Origin: Datnioides undecimradiatus
Taxonomy: Eukaryota > Chordata > Actinopteri > Lobotiformes > Datnioididae
Direction of reading: 5' to 3'
DNA: 64,000 nt
Assembly (NCBI GenBank): GCA_008933995.1
Contig: WARS01000012.1
Span: forward strand, 2,418,001 to 2,482,000
The position numbers were made by a program, and so were the translations under genes. Below the pieces are notes generated by a model. The model worked only from the letters and a program-made list of their open reading frames with translations. It was not told the DNA's origin and ran no database searches. The number at the start of each line of letters is the position of its first letter. The stretch's first letter is position 1. Of this stretch, positions 13,201 to 25,103 are shown piece by piece.

Positions 13201-14617
13201 CCCGGTAAGCAAATGAACTTTGCTCTGTCACACAGCTGTCAATGTGGCCTTGATGCCACATTACATTTCCTTTTATTTGCTCTCTGCATTCAAGGTCTTA
13301 ATGAAATGAAAGCAAAAGGAAAAGTAATTGTTCTGTAGAAAAATACGCCATCATATATTTATAGTATGTGATTGTCATTATTAGCATTTTACTGCTGTTT
13401 GCCACAGCAGGGCTTACGTACTTGGAGATCATTAATGAGGCAGACAAAAAAAAACACTTTACTGTAATCTTTGCATTTTTGTGATTGACTGATCACTTTA
13501 CCTAATGAGGCTCAAGCGCTTATATAAATGAAACCATGTGCCAACCTTTGACCGTGAAGAAATGTGGCATGGAGATCATTACAACCGAATATATGAAAAG
13601 TAAACTTAACTCCTAGACATAGTGACATACCATTAATTACATTTTATTAATTTTAAATGCATTTTTGTGCCAGACTTTGTAAAGCTACACGAGATCAAAC
13701 ATAATTGTCTTACAGAGAACAAGAACCCAAGTGAGTACATAAACCCTTTTGGCTGTCAGAGGAAATGCAGTGGGCAGGATGTGTTTAGGATTATCAAGTC
13801 GGGGCCTCCCATCTCATATATTTCATTACATTCGACCCGCATCACCTCTCAGGGGCTCAGGAGTACATTTCTCCCTCCCTCGGTCCACCATTCATCTACT
13901 GCTCACTTAACCTCCACTGACATTGCACCTGCCATTATACACTTTCATATACTGCTAATAAATCATATTTGAAAGGTATTATGATCTCTCGTCTGCCTGC
14001 GCATTTCCTCTCAAAGGAGAAGCAGACGAGGGTGATCAGGCACTTCCACTTCCACGGCTGGCCGGAGGTCGGCATACCGGCCGAGGGGAAAGGCATGATC
14101 GACATCATCGCCTCAGTGCAGAGACAGCAGCAGCAGTCTGGGAACCATCCCATAGTCGTACACTGCAGGTATTTACGCGCCTCTTCGTGTCATCTACTGC
14201 AGCATTTGCATGTGACATCCAAAAACAGTTTGCACTTGCAAGCGACTGTTCATGCTTTTTTTGTGTTTGTGTGCTGCAGTGCTGGTGCAGGGCGAACAGG
14301 TACGTTCATCGCACTGAGCAATATCTTGGAGCGCGTCAAGGCAGAGGGCCTGCTGGACGTGTTCCAAACTGTGAAGAGTTTACGCATGCAGAGGCCCCAT
14401 ATGGTCCAAACTGTGGTAAGTGTCACCAGATGTGGAACCTGAAGTGCTAAAAAAATAAAACTTGTTTCCTGCTTTACCTTGACTGAAACATATTTTACAG
14501 GCAAACACCTAATTGATCTTTCTGTTTTTCTTCATTCCACAGGAACAATATGACTTCTGCTACAGGGTGGTACAAGACTTTGTCGACATTTTCTCAGACT
14601 ATGCCAATTTCAAATGA
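4282..14617 (+). CDS. ptpre: Receptor-type protein tyrosine phosphatase epsilon (transmembrane isoform)
   Basis: Removes phosphate from tyrosines on signalling proteins at the plasma membrane. Nineteen coding exons join in phase to 682 aa (human about 700): 4282-4354, 4960-5056, 5534-5607, 7708-7844, 8492-8582, 9413-9489, 9836-9872, 9981-10078, 10673-10792, 11186-11349, 11681-11816, 11997-12146, 12304-12397, 12532-12608, 12725-12859, 13079-13204, 14017-14168, 14280-14415, 14543-14617. A short signal peptide and tiny Ser/Thr/Asn-rich ectodomain precede a membrane helix (about 35-56). D1 has [12 protein letters not shown] (288-290) and [10 protein letters not shown] (Cys322). D2 has WPE (577-579) and [10 protein letters not shown] (Cys612), the family's weak second domain. 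The C-terminal SDYANFK keeps the tyrosine known as a Grb2 site in PTPRA/PTPRE. The ectodomain is short like PTPRE, not PTPRA. The 14017 exon start is least sure: the join is about 6 residues shorter than human. No 5' non-coding exon was located. Confidence 0.95.
5355..5386 (+). CDS. ptpre: Alternative first coding exon of cytosolic PTP epsilon isoform
   Basis: A short ATG exon lies in the intron after the transmembrane exon. It encodes [10 protein letters not shown] plus two bases (TG) and is followed by a GTAGGA donor. Spliced in phase 2 to the exon at 5534 it gives [20 protein letters not shown]. Mammalian cytosolic PTP epsilon starts, from memory, with a similar basic/Ser-rich peptide ending in Trp just before the same RKQRKAVV segment. 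Transcription of that isoform from an internal promoter is established for mammals. The product would lack the signal peptide and membrane helix. The stretch 5057-5354 would hold its promoter and 5' UTR; no clear TATA box was seen, and the bases before the ATG are not an ideal Kozak context. Confidence 0.65.
7036..7536. mobile_element. hAT-like MITE with terminal inverted repeats, ptpre intron
   Basis: The left end CAGTGATTCCCAAC and right end GTTGGGAACCACTG are inverted repeats with one mismatch. CAGTGGTTCCCAAC is a typical hAT (Charlie-like) terminus. The 500-bp interior is AT-rich and non-coding, with short internal near-repeats such as AATGGCTAA. Flanking 8-mers agree at only 5 of 8 positions, so the target duplication is decayed or the ends are slightly off. 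Confidence 0.6.
9150..9270. repeat. Partial copy of the dispersed teleost repeat in ptpre intron
   Basis: GCAAAGCTAAGCCAACCGGC, TGTAGCTTCATATTAACCAC and GGCATGAAAGTAGGATTGAT recall the same family. Non-coding. Confidence 0.4.
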
Positions 14618-17600
14618 TGAGATTTGCCTTAAACATGGTTTTTAATGTTGTTTTCTAAAGCTGGTTTGTCAGTTTTACTTGTTTCTTTAACTTGGTCAAA
14701 TGATCTATTTTGCTATGCACTTGTCCTACCATTAACTGAAACTCCATCCTCGCTGTAATATACTGTTTGTCAGTGGATGAAAATTGTAAATGAAAAAAAG
14801 TTAGATTAATAATGTATATTTCACATCATGTATGATAATTATTTTGCCATGAAGTGTTGTTTCAAACATGGTCTTTATTTCAGTTTTGTTGTATAATACT
14901 GTACTTTAAATGTTTATCTAAGTGTTATTTTGGATTGACCACGTAATATTTTTAAAAGTTGTAGTTATTGTAAATGTATTTATGTATTGATGATGACATT
15001 CCTTTCCTGAGTTTAGAGAACATGATAGGAGTGTTTAGATTTTTTTTTTTTAATGTAAGCATACAGTACATTCTTTTGTTTGTCGATAACTTCTATCTGA
15101 GATTAGAGGCGATATTTTAAGTATTTTTCATTGTCCTCAAGCTACATGCTCATCACGAATGTGATACTCTTTCCAATGGAAATACTGTCAGAAAAAGGAT
15201 CGGTTCAGCCATAATGCAGAGAACATAATGTTATGTAAGAGAGTCCGAGGTGATGACGCGGTGGTTAATTTCCAATATGAATTCGGGCAGCAGTTTCATA
15301 GTTAGATGTATCAGAGTCACAAGAGTCATGAAAGACCATTAAACTGGTTTTGTACCTCATAAAAGTGGTATGCAACTGCATTTAACATGGATGTAACATT
15401 TCTACAGTCTGCCTTTTGTCTGTAGACAGCAAAAAGTATTTTGCTAAAATGACTGCACATTAAAAAGCACATATAACTAAGCCTTTTGCCAAGAACCTGC
15501 AATATTCAAGATGTTTATTGCTTTATTTATATTATAGATGAGAGATTTTTCACAAATCGGTGCCATATCTACATTTTAAAGACATGGAAAAGGAGACCAA
15601 AGCTCAGTTGAAGGAGGAACATTGAACTGTGATGCCGAGAAAAGGTGGGTGCGGTCGCTAAGTGCAGTAGAGCTAGTGTGATTTCCACAACCTGTGTCAG
15701 GTGCACAGTTAACACACAGCAAAGTGATGAAAAGGAGTCCTGTTATGGCAAAAACCACAATACATTAACGTGGTGCTTCAGTGCCTGCTTAATGCCAGAG
15801 CAACAACAAAAAGACCATATGAGCAATGTTCTATTTGCTTTATTTGTTTTTTTTCCCCACACAGGTCAAAATGAGGAAGCAGAATGTTTAGAGAAGTAGG
15901 TAATGGTAGCTTCATTCATAGGAAAGCATCTGAATGTGAAACAGATTGTGTAAAACCCCATCCATCTGGTACTCTGACATTAAACCTTTGGAAACATTTG
16001 GAATGATCTGACCCAGCTCTGCTTTAATCCCCAGTGAGATGTGTAATTTCGTTGATGCTGTATGTAAATACTACATGACACAGTGCTAACATTGTGAAAG
16101 TGGCTGAGCAGCAAGGAACTGTTAAGTGATTGGTCATATTGTGTGTGCTATCTGTGGGAGATGTGAAGTGCAGCAGAAGAAAAGACAAAAACAACCATGA
16201 GTCCATTTACCTATGGCTTCTCTTCAGTCTACGCCATCCTTTGGTGAATATTAAGGAGGTTCTGTTTAGACTACAGCTCTTTGCCTTTGCTCTCTCTCTA
16301 TGGGTGGTGCGTCCCTTTTTGGATTCTCAATGTCTTTGAAATGCAAGTTGCAATATTAAATTCATTTGAAAAAGCTTTTGGGGTCAGTGAAAGTTTTCTT
16401 AATTTCTTCATGCCAATTTCAACAACAAGATACATGCTTCATTCATTATATGTAACCCAACTTCACATTTAGTGACATCCTGATCTGAACAGAGCATAAA
16501 GAAAGCTGTCTATGAGCTGTAAGTATTTACTGCTACTAACATTTTTTCCCTTAATCAAAAAAACATCAACCTCACTGCTAGTTCTCTAGACTCTGGTCCT
16601 TTAATGGATAGATTCACAACTTTCTAGAGTCTGTCGCCCATGCAAACATCTAAAACAGCTCTTGCTGGGTGTAATCATTTTTATTTCTAATTTACCTTTA
16701 AGGGATATGAACAAAATGTATCTTAATATAACATATCTGCTTAATTTGTTGAAGACAGATAGCAAACTATATCTGTCCCCAGTGACGTGCATTTAAGGCA
16801 TATTTAAGAGAGATCTGTATCTGTGGTCAGCATGAACAGCAAGATAAATCTGTTCCAAAATTCAACGTGACAGACTTCTTCCCTTTAAATTCAGCTTCAA
16901 ACTTTGTAATTTTGTTTTAGACTCAAAACGCAGGTTTTCCTCCCTCATTGTGTGTGTTTATCAATGCTAACGATAGCCATGGTGAGTAAGTAGCCGATGG
17001 GGAATATGCGTGGGTTTAAACTCTAGCAGAACAGTAAAATACAATAAGGTGAATAATAAACATTAAAACCTCAAACTAATTCAAAGCATGCACAGTCATA
17101 AAGAGGTTCATTCTTTCCAGTTTGTCCATTTGGTAAGTGGAAAACAAATAGCAGCATGTCACTACAGAGGAAACCTGGTTTTATTGTGTATTTAACTGTA
17201 ATTTGAGAAAATGTATTGACCTGTGTAAGTACTAGTTTTAGCCAACAGGGGGTAGTACACATCAATCTATATGCAGGTGAGAACTTCCATGATGTGTCCA
17301 ATGTCAGCTTCTGTAATACCACTCTACTCAGTCATAATATGGTCATTTCAGTTTATCCTAATTTTGACCACCACAGAGGAAGGGACTATGATGTATTACA
17401 GAGACAAACATTGCACTATCAGTGCTGAATAATACAGCAACTCCCACACGTCAGCATTATTACACTGTGATTCATATTACAAATATTGCACCACAATAAA
17501 ACCTTGTAGACAATAAAAGTCAATAAAACTTCTCAGACCTTAATAAACTGTCTCACTAAATATGCCTCACGGTTCTTACTAAGAGGACTCCCTGTGTAGT

Positions 17601-18689
17601 ACGATTCTCAACCAGATTGTGAAAGAAAATTGTTGTTTTTGTCTGAAAAAAATAAAGAAATGTTTTACATCCATGTAGATCCAAATGACTTCCTCTGTGT
17701 AAGAAACTGCTTTCTAATAGGGACTTCCTCACAGAAACTGATTCAGCTATAAAAATGCACCAAAATGGACACTTCTTTGTTACAAGCCAGACAAGAAAAC
17801 TTCCTCTTTCTGGGTGTTGCAAAGTACATACGCAGAATCAAAAAACCAAGAAAAATGTACTACATCCAAATATAAATGTGTGGTTTCATGAGGAGTTAAT
17901 CCAAGTCATTGCCACCGGTCAATAACAGCGGTGAGTAAATTTGAACTATTTTTGCCAAACAATCATGTTTTTTATCTTGCAGGAAAAACACAAGTCACAA
18001 AAAGCCTCTTTGTTGACAATTTCCATTTCCTCTGAGATCCAGTGCCATGGTAACGCTTCTCAGCGGGAGGGGCTGTGGCCCAAAAAAAGGTCAGCATGAG
18101 TGAAGAGGTCATATGAATTATGTATTAACCCTAACTGGCTCTTTTATTTTGGTTGACCCCTCACTAATTATATTTGGTCTTTCACAAGGCTTTCCTTTAT
18201 CTTTCTGATATAATATGGAACATGAGCCATTTATTGGCAGGGTGGCCTCTGCTGTGACCCCTCTGCTGAAAGGCTTTCATGTGTGGCCATGGAAACTAAT
18301 TTCTGATTACACTAGCAAGTCTTTTTCCTGTAACTTTTTCCCAAACATGCTCACATTCCTTTCACTGTGTGCTGAATATATGTATTCAACAGCACAAATG
18401 TGTCCGAATGAAGTATTTGGGACTACACACATGTTGTATTATCATATAGAATAATCAATCTTTTACAATTGTACAATTGTGAAATCCTGAGAAATTCTTT
18501 AAAATATATTTGAAGAAAGCTGTTTAGATCAAAACACTGTTTTGCTCAAGAGTTTGCAAAAGAGTTTTTATCTAGTTGGGAAACAGACTGACTGAGTTAT
18601 CACTTCAAAGTGGTTATCAAGCGGGTTATTTGCGATACAACAGCACAAAAGTTTACAGCAATGCTTGCAGCTTTGTGAGGCTGCATTCA

Positions 18690-18830
18690 GACACATTTGT
18701 TCTATAACTTAATGCAAACATCAGAATGCTAATGCTAATATGCTCACACTGACTATGCTGACATGCCAGCGTTAAATAGACACTGTATAGCGTTTACTAA
18801 GTCCACCATCTTCGTTTTGTGCGGTGGCAA
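18690..18830. repeat. Fragment of 'GCTAATATGCTCACA' teleost repeat
   Basis: A run of GCTAATGCTAATATGCTCAC and ATGCTGACATGCCAGCGTT is typical of a fish repeat made of GCTAAC/ATGCTAA motifs. A similar, inverted fragment is at 42005-42150. Confidence 0.4.
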
Positions 18831-20039
18831 GCCAACTTACGCTGACCATCCCTAACTCAAAGCAAAGCGGAGGTAGACGGGAATGTCGTCAGTTTTGCAG
18901 ATATTTGATGAAAAGTGTGGTGAAAAGTTACATTTTGCCCTGCAAGAAACATGAATGTCCAATGTACCCAATTCCAGAGCAATCCAACAGCTATTAAGAC
19001 ATTTCACTCAAAACCTACAATGTTTGTATGCAACAAAAATGTGGTTTCTTAGATCTAAGCCTGACCCTGTAAGCACAGTCTTTTCTATTGCCCCAGTATG
19101 GTTGTGGCTGATGAAAAGAGACAGGCACAGGGTAGAACATGGAGACTGTACCATTAATATCCTATGAATGAACCAGAGATCCTGTCTGTATCTGTCTGTC
19201 TGTCTGTCGGCTACTTCACATCTCTGAGTCAGTGGCTTGATAATGACTTGTTCTCTCACCTCCTCTTCCTCTCTCTGTCTCTCTTTCACAGTGCAGCGTC
19301 TTGCTACACTATGAACATTCTCAACAGCCGCTTTAAGTCTTAGCATAATTCAATCAGGCAGCTCTTACTGGGGCGTTAATGTGACACAATGCCCCCAAAA
19401 GTGCATTACAAGTGTTGTTCTATTCCTCCCTTGTTCCATCAGGCTAATATGGTTTTCAAGCTTCTTTTTTTTTGCAGGAAATACACTGGAAGCTCACTGC
19501 TCGCTTTGTATACAAAATGAATATTAACTAAATGTAGATGGAGAAGGAGCAATTAAAAGCCAATTCAATCAAATCAGAGATGCTTACTTGTAATATTCTA
19601 TAGTTCTATTACTGTCAACAAATCTAATGAAAAGACCAAAACCAACCATTCATTAGTTATTCTTTCAATGGTTTTCAATGTCCCTATTCTACTGTAGCAC
19701 TAAGCCACAAGCCCACTGATTTGAAATGAAGATCAACAGCTGTAATTTATCCAACAATGCACCAACAGGAAAAGTTGTATTTTTTTATAGTGCACTATTT
19801 TCAGCTGTGGATTTGGTGTAGCTCTGTGAGTATTTGCACTGGCAGGAAGGAATATCTGGGATCTATACAGCAGCAACAGAAAAGCTGTGCCTGTGTGTCT
19901 GTAATGAAGGAACATGTAATCCACTGGTGTGTCTAACTGATAAATGTGTATTTGGGTAGTGGGGGCGCAGAAAAACGCACTATACCAGGCTTTAGCCAAA
20001 CAGGCAATAAGCTTCATGAGCTCTGCTGACAATAGTGAA

Positions 20040-20330
20040 AAATCTAAAGTATCAGCTTTAACTTCTAAGGAACCACCAATACCTTAATAGGATTTTGTGC
20101 AAATCTGTTTTTTGTTGAGATATTTAACTTAATACATTGAAAATTCAACCTCCTGGCGACCATTGATAAAAAAGTCAGGGATTCACAGAATTAATTGTGA
20201 TTTACCCTGTAGACCACAAGGATATTTGTACCAAATTTCAAGAAAATCCATCAAATAGCATCTCAAAGCAGTGACAGACCAACCAACCATTAGAGTAACA
20301 TTGCTATTCCCCGAATGCCAAATCGTAGAC
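20040..20330. mobile_element. Dispersed teleost repeat fragment
   Basis: The run AAAAAAGTCAGGGATTCAC, then GTACCAAATTTCAAGAAAATCC and ATCAAATAGC, then GACAGACCAACCAACCATT, matches a repeat I know from many fish genomes. No coding sequence is present. Family not named. Confidence 0.5.
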
Positions 20331-23300
20331 CATGGTTATCTTGTTTGGTGTCAAAGGTATAAATACAATATGAGCAAAATGAGCAATATGCCACAGTATG
20401 AGTTGAGTTGGATGTTGTGATGTTATACTTTGTACCACACAAGGAAGTAGACAAGTTTAATTGTCAGGCGAGCCCTAAAATTGATCCCTGTGGGACACCA
20501 CACTCATTATTACACTCTCAATCTGTCAAATGACAGATAATCCCATTGTCAACAGTTAAAATATTATCATCTGTGTCTAATCAAATAAACCACAAGAGAA
20601 ACAATACTGACATCTGCTATACTTTCCAAGGAAACCTGCATGGAAACTGGAAAACATCCAATCACAACAGCTGAATAGTTGCTTCAGGACAGTGCTTTAC
20701 CAAGAAAAGGGGAAGGTGGTTAAAGGTTTATAATTGCTAATTACAGAGTCTGTTTCAATATTTCACCGCCTTGTTTGGAGACAACAGATTTAATATAATT
20801 ATAAACGTCTGAGATGATGGAATCAAAACACATAATAAACAGTGGGACTCAAACTACAAAATATTTCTTACATGTCAGTGAGAAACAGCTGCATTACAAC
20901 ATATAGTGCAGCTGATCTTAGTGTGGTTAGATCCCACCCAGTGGGTGGAAATTTAGATTTAGGATTAAAACAGTTGGCTTGTTGATGTTAAATTTACTGC
21001 CAATCCACTTTGTTTTAGTATGAATGTAACTATTTGCAATTTCATGAACTGTCTTTGTTAGATTCTGTCATCCGAATCGAATCCTTCTGTTATTCTTCCT
21101 TTTTATTTATCAAGGACCACAATGGAAATGCAGCTCGAAGCTCTATCGCACTTGCTTTTCATTGTCAGAAAACCTCAATCAAAATGAAGTAAACCACTGT
21201 GTGTATATACTACCACAGGGGTACCTCCAGTGGTAATACATGATGAGAGTGCTTACAGTCAGACCTAGGGAGTGCCTTGTGCATCTGGGTTAAAAAGCAC
21301 CGCAGGATGGGAGGTCTCTGGCCTGATTGGGGGGGTGGGGGGGATAAAAATAACAAACAAACAAAAAAAACAAACCCATGTGTTTTATGCATGTGTGCAT
21401 GTCTCATAAATGTTGGGAAAAATGCTCAATCACAGCCAAAAATGTTAATGATTAAGTTAAACATTACTCATTAGACTGGTCTGTAGTCAACAGCAGGGGT
21501 CCATCACCCTTCTGTTTATAATTATCTACCAACGATTTGTTGTTGTTTCTTTAAAAATCGCTTGATGCTTTTTTGTGAATGTTCTATTTGCAAGAACTTA
21601 ATACTGTTTATTCAATTTAAAGTAAAAGTTAAACCTCAGACAATAAAAGAAAAACAGGATGGGGGATACTCCCTCAGTATGCAGCTAGTTGACATATGGT
21701 ATGAGAATGACAATATACATATATGAAGTGATTAATGTACAGTGTTCTTTTCTAATGAGGTCAGCACAGATGAACAAAAAGACACTCAACATGAAATACA
21801 GTTGTTTGTGTTGCATTTCATTAACCCACAGATTGCTCTTTAACTAAAAGCCTTCTAGGCGCCAGTCAGAGAGCGAAGCCATAGAATTAAAACTTTGATT
21901 TATTGATTTCAGTGATTGCTGATTGCATATGTGGTCTAACAAATGCCTGTATGGCGACCCTCTTAGCTCCTTTCTCTTGTTTTGCCTGCACATTTTCACT
22001 CTTATTGTTCAGAAGAACTGGCAGGTGTTGCATCAGTAAGCGATTTGTTAAATGAGGAAACAATGAGAATTGTGAAAGGCTTAAAAAAACAGAACAACCT
22101 GTCAAATGTCTTACACATTCTGCTTGTGACAGCTAGGGCAGCCCCACGTTGTTTCACTCTTCTTTCACTCTTCTGCTGCTATTCATGGTGCTGACATAGC
22201 AATGAACAGTTAATTCATTGAGTGGGCATATGTTGGACAGATATTAATTGCATATTAGTTAAATCATATTCAATGAATGACTGAATTTGTTTGTGTGTGG
22301 GATATTTTTTTTCGTAAAGGACAATAACAAAGTGCCAACACCTGCCAACAAGCAAAATGTTCTTAAGAAATTCAGAGACAGTTCCTCAGTGTCATGAAAA
22401 CAAATCCAAATGCAGAGGAGATCAGTTTGTGTTTAGTGCTATAGTATTAGCTGTATCAGAACTGGAGAGACTTACATTTTTGAAAAGAAGAGCAAGGCCC
22501 TCAAGGCTTTTCTCAATGGAAAAGATGTATTCGCTCTTCTGTGATAAGACAGTGATTTAGACGGCGTCTCCAGTCACCTGCCAAGTGTTTTCAGGCCCTT
22601 TTTCAAAATATTTCCGCTACTTCTCAGACGGTTCTGTGTGACAAATATAGACTTTCAAAGCACATGCAGGATTGGCAATTCTCCCATTTTTTTCCCTCAT
22701 CCCCACCTACTTGTGCACACCCAGGAAAAACAAACATGTCAAAGAAGACACCAGGTATCTTCTATTAAAAGGTTTCAGAGGCATAAGGTAAGGTAACAAA
22801 AGTCGTCATCAACAAGAGAGTGTGTGAAGCAGTTAAGCCCTGCTCTTGGTTAAATCGAGAGCAGAAGAGAGAAACTAGCTCAGACATAAATGACAGCAAA
22901 ATGCAGTACAGTGCAGCATTTATTAATGTTATAGATAAGCAGTTTGTATGGGCAGTTAAATCACATTGTTATCATTTAACTTATTTTAGCACTTTTAACT
23001 TCTTTTTAAGAAAGAATCTGAAGAAAGGAAAGGAAAGGAAATGGTCAGCACATAAAACCTACAATCTGCTGATGATTGTAAATCAAGAATTGGTGACTAA
23101 CAATTGCTTTATGCCTGTGTTGGAAAAAAATCCAAACTGGATCAAAAAGAGTCCTTAAAATCAAAAGTCAAATCAAATGAGGGTTTCGGAGAGAAGTGAG
23201 CAAGAAACCATGTGGCTTGAGCTTACCAGAGATTTTACTGACAAGATGATCACTGGGGTTTCACCACCCATAGGAAAATAATAGTTAAAATATGAGGATG

Positions 23301-24940
23301 TAGCCAGCATAAGGTTAGCTTAGCTTCGCGTAAGGTCTGTAAATATGGAAAAACAGCCAGTGTGGTGTTCTACCAGGGTGTACACCAACACCTCTGAAAC
23401 TCAGAAACTGTTCAGCATAATACAGCAAATTAGCCTAAAATGCAACTTGACACATTTAACCTTAGTGACCCTTCATTTGATGTTACCAGATGGGCATACA
23501 GGAGCTTTTCGAAAAAAATAAAGGACACCTTAACGTACTGAACTATGCAGAACAGCTGGATCAGAGGGGCATTTGAACCAAATAATGAGAGATGTAGTTG
23601 GACCAAGCAGAACACAAATACAGTCGATGGGTATAGTGGGTTACTTATACTTCGGCAGATTATAAGTAGCAGAGGCAGAAACCCCCAGTGCCCTCTTGCT
23701 GTGCACACCACTGGATAGATAGATATTTACCATTGCTAATGATGATTTATATATTATGTGACAGACTGATGGGGCATCTACAGATTGAAGCTGAATGATA
23801 GGGCACTGCTGCCATCTTGAAGGAAATATTCTGCATGTCATTCATAATATCAATTAAGCGAGGATTACTGTTGCCATATTAATTGTGTGTTTTTCTTCTA
23901 TCACTGCACAAAACACTGGGAGAGCTCAAGTAAAATAATACCTCCGTCTGTGGTCACACCAAAAAAAGAAAAATCGCAAACAAAAAAACCCCACAGCATT
24001 CCCCCGGCACTACTTGTTCTGATGGCGCTATACGCATTAGTATGCATACTGATCACACCCATATATCAACTGTTTTCTGCTGATGGTGGCAGATTTTACT
24101 CGCAAATACCACTGCTGAGGAGTGGTGGTTTATTGTCCTGGTTAAAGTGTAGCCTGGTGTGTGAATTTGAATTAAACCCTCCTTGTGGCCATGGCTCAGA
24201 AACAGACAAGGCTTTGTTATTCAGCCAGTGGTAAAGATTAAGGACGCACAGAGAAGCACACAACACACAGGTAGCAGTGTCCATGCTGTGGCCTCGGACT
24301 CAGGGTTTCTTTAGTGCCCTGAACTCACAGCTGTGTGGCACTCTGCGTAGAGATAGCTTACATAATGTCTCCTAACATAAACTTTGTAGGCTCTACAGAC
24401 TTCACTAGAGCTATTAAGAGACACTTTTTCCCCAGAGTTAAGATTATATGTATTGAAACAAGGGTGCAGAGTCAAGGATTTAAGCAGGAGAGGAGTTCAC
24501 CCGCTGCCTTTTCACTTATATCCCTGCAGCTTCAGCTCCCGCTCCCATCCAGATCTAATAGTGCTTTCATGTTTGACCCACTTTTACAAGACAGAGACAA
24601 TGGCAAAGGGAAAGAGAGGCAGAAGGAAAATGATGAAAAAGACACCAGTGGAAGAGAGCGGGAGAGTTAAGGCAGAGAGACAGATTAAGAGGGTGATGCA
24701 GAAAGTGGTGAGAAGCAGGAAGACTGAGTGAAAGACTGACAGAGGCAAAAAGAATGACAAAGGTGTAGAGAGGGAGAGGGAGGAGGAGAAAGGGGTAAAC
24801 AGAAAGCAAAGCTAAAGGCGCCTGAGAAGGAGGGGAGTGGGTTGAGCAGGAGGGAGGAGGGAAGCTGTGCTTCTCCTAATAAAGCGAGTGTATGTGAAAG
24901 GAGGTGCTGAAAAACGTTAGACTGAGCAGAGAGCTGTGTT

Positions 24941-24943
<3 letters not shown>

Positions 24944-24995
<52 letters not shown>
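24944..24995. repeat. (GA)n microsatellite in a purine-rich block
   Basis: About 26 GA dinucleotides lie within a purine-rich stretch (about 24580-25085) upstream of the candidate entpd1 first exon. The purine block makes long but meaningless ORFs on the opposite strand. Confidence 0.95.
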
Positions 24996-24997
<2 letters not shown>

Positions 24998-25087
24998 GGA
25001 CAGAAAGAGTGAGAGAGAGGGGGGAGACAGAGAGGAGAGAGGGGCAAAGAATAGAAAGAGCATTGTGTTGCTGCTGAGAGAGAACCC

Positions 25088-25103
25088 ATGTCTGCACAAA
25101 GAG
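25088..25103 (+). CDS. entpd1: Candidate upstream first coding exon of entpd1 (MSAQR)
   Basis: ATG TCT GCA CAA AGA G is followed by a GTAGGT donor and lies just after a GA-rich, possibly 5' UTR, region. Joined to the acceptor at 32104/32105 it reads in frame: G + AG makes Glu, giving [13 protein letters not shown]. Mammalian ENTPD1 also has alternative first coding exons. The Kozak context is poor (C at -3) and the intron would be 7.0 kb, so this is inference. A competing non-coding exon candidate is at 30914-30942. Confidence 0.3.

Larger units (their letters stand above)
14618..25087. other. ptpre 3' UTR and intergenic spacer
   Basis: AT-rich 3' UTR-like sequence follows the ptpre stop. 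AATAAA hexamers cluster at 17485, 17502 and 17512, one possible but distant transcript end. The rest holds repeat fragments (18690, 20040) and no recognisable gene. A tandem palindrome ACAATTGTACAATTGT is near 18462. Confidence 0.55.
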